A model generated the notes under the pieces. The model saw nothing but the letters and a program-made list of their open reading frames with translations, did not search any database and was not told the DNA's origin. The position numbers and the translations under genes were made by a program. A DNA stretch of 64,000 nucleotides from JACKFE01 sp050248735. GTDB lineage: Bacteria; Nitrospirota; Nitrospiria; Nitrospirales; UBA8639. The stretch spans positions 372,001-436,000 of the forward strand of contig JBFWRU010000002.1 in assembly GCA_050248735.1 (NCBI GenBank). The letters run 5' to 3'. Below are positions 63,853 through 64,000 of the stretch, in pieces. The stretch's first letter is position 1. Every line of letters begins with the position of its first letter.

Positions 63853-64000
63853 TTATCCCCCGAGCGTTTCAACCACCTCTTTGAGACTTTTCATGATGCA
63901 CGTAAAGATGGGAATATCCCGTTTAGTATACCGGCTTCCCTCGGTTTCACGAAGGTCCATCACCAAATCCAAAAAATCTGACGGTGAGTCTGTTTCAAAC
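63853..64000 (-). CDS. Chlorite-dismutase-family protein, C-terminal end only
   Basis: Open from the right edge to TAA at 63853, 49 residues. The ending FETDSPSDFLDLVMDLRETE...RDIPIF resembles the known end of chlorite dismutase / coproheme decarboxylase family members: Phe-Glu-Thr, then Asp-Phe and Leu-Val at matching spacings, and a Pro in the final strand. The family includes the haem enzyme that splits chlorite to chloride and oxygen. The start lies outside the window. Confidence 0.75.
   Translation of the reverse strand, partial: FETDSPSDFLDLVMDLRETEGSRYTKRDIPIFTCIMKSLKEVVETLGG

Noticed and set aside
1..64000. CRISPR arrays, insertion sequences, prophage or integrase genes
   Set aside because: No regularly spaced repeats and no transposase, integrase or phage-type protein were seen.

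Overview
The window is a gene-dense bacterial chromosome segment with no rRNA, CRISPR array, transposase or phage gene. The gene families suggest a Nitrospira-like member of the Nitrospirota: the C-terminus of a chlorite-dismutase-family protein at the right edge, the GlgE/TreS alpha-glucan route, many lipoproteins and sigma-54 regulators, and a cluster of BON, DUF1328 and Crp/Fnr genes. This is inference from protein families; no phylogeny could be run.

Left arm, 1-13 kb, almost all minus strand: two lipoproteins and a large AsmA-like envelope protein; a RimK triad (deacylase-like, RimK ATP-grasp ligase, RimB-like protease); a DUF21/CBS membrane protein; and an operon of an MscS-like channel, an MgtE-N/CBS protein and a full MgtE Mg2+ transporter. 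Then argG (13.7-14.9 kb) and a DAACS symporter.

16.6-20.5 kb holds an uncharacterised three-gene cassette: a GNAT acetyltransferase, an ATP-grasp ligase of the amino-acid-ligase type, and a 664-residue protein with an apparent papain-like Cys-His-Asn arrangement. This is the best candidate here for an undescribed peptide-synthesis or peptide-modification system. A second amidoligase module (GCS-like COOH-NH2 ligase plus class-I amidotransferase-like C26 hydrolase, overlapping by 8 bp) lies at 37.8-39.6 kb, so with RimK the window carries three unrelated amide-ligase modules.

21-37 kb: an atypical sigma-54 activator behind a perfect inverted repeat, an M32 carboxypeptidase, a class I/II aminotransferase, two more MscS-type channels flanking glgE and a treS-maltokinase fusion (trehalose to maltose to maltose-1-phosphate to alpha-glucan), and an NtrB/NtrC-like two-component pair. 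Three mechanosensitive channels plus trehalose/glucan metabolism suggest osmotic adaptation.

40-47 kb (plus strand) is a stress-type island: a lone ABC ATPase, two close Crp/Fnr paralogues, two zinc-ribbon miniproteins, a repeat-rich exported protein, an intact BON lipoprotein and a decayed BON copy, a DUF1328 pseudogene (one-base deletion plus TGG to TGA), and a stand-alone receiver. A 19-nt element occurs three times between these genes.

47-64 kb is mostly housekeeping: a membrane protein, metF, a siroheme-synthase-like dehydrogenase, a thiamine-binding-like protein, alr, frr, pyrH, tsf, rpsB; a divergently transcribed ProA paralogue whose catalytic Cys is Ala; a SAM methyltransferase; an orphan sensor kinase; a CAU tRNA; an EAL-HDOD protein; a Nitrospira-type protein with a sigma-region-4-like helix-turn-helix; and the Cld-family fragment at the edge.
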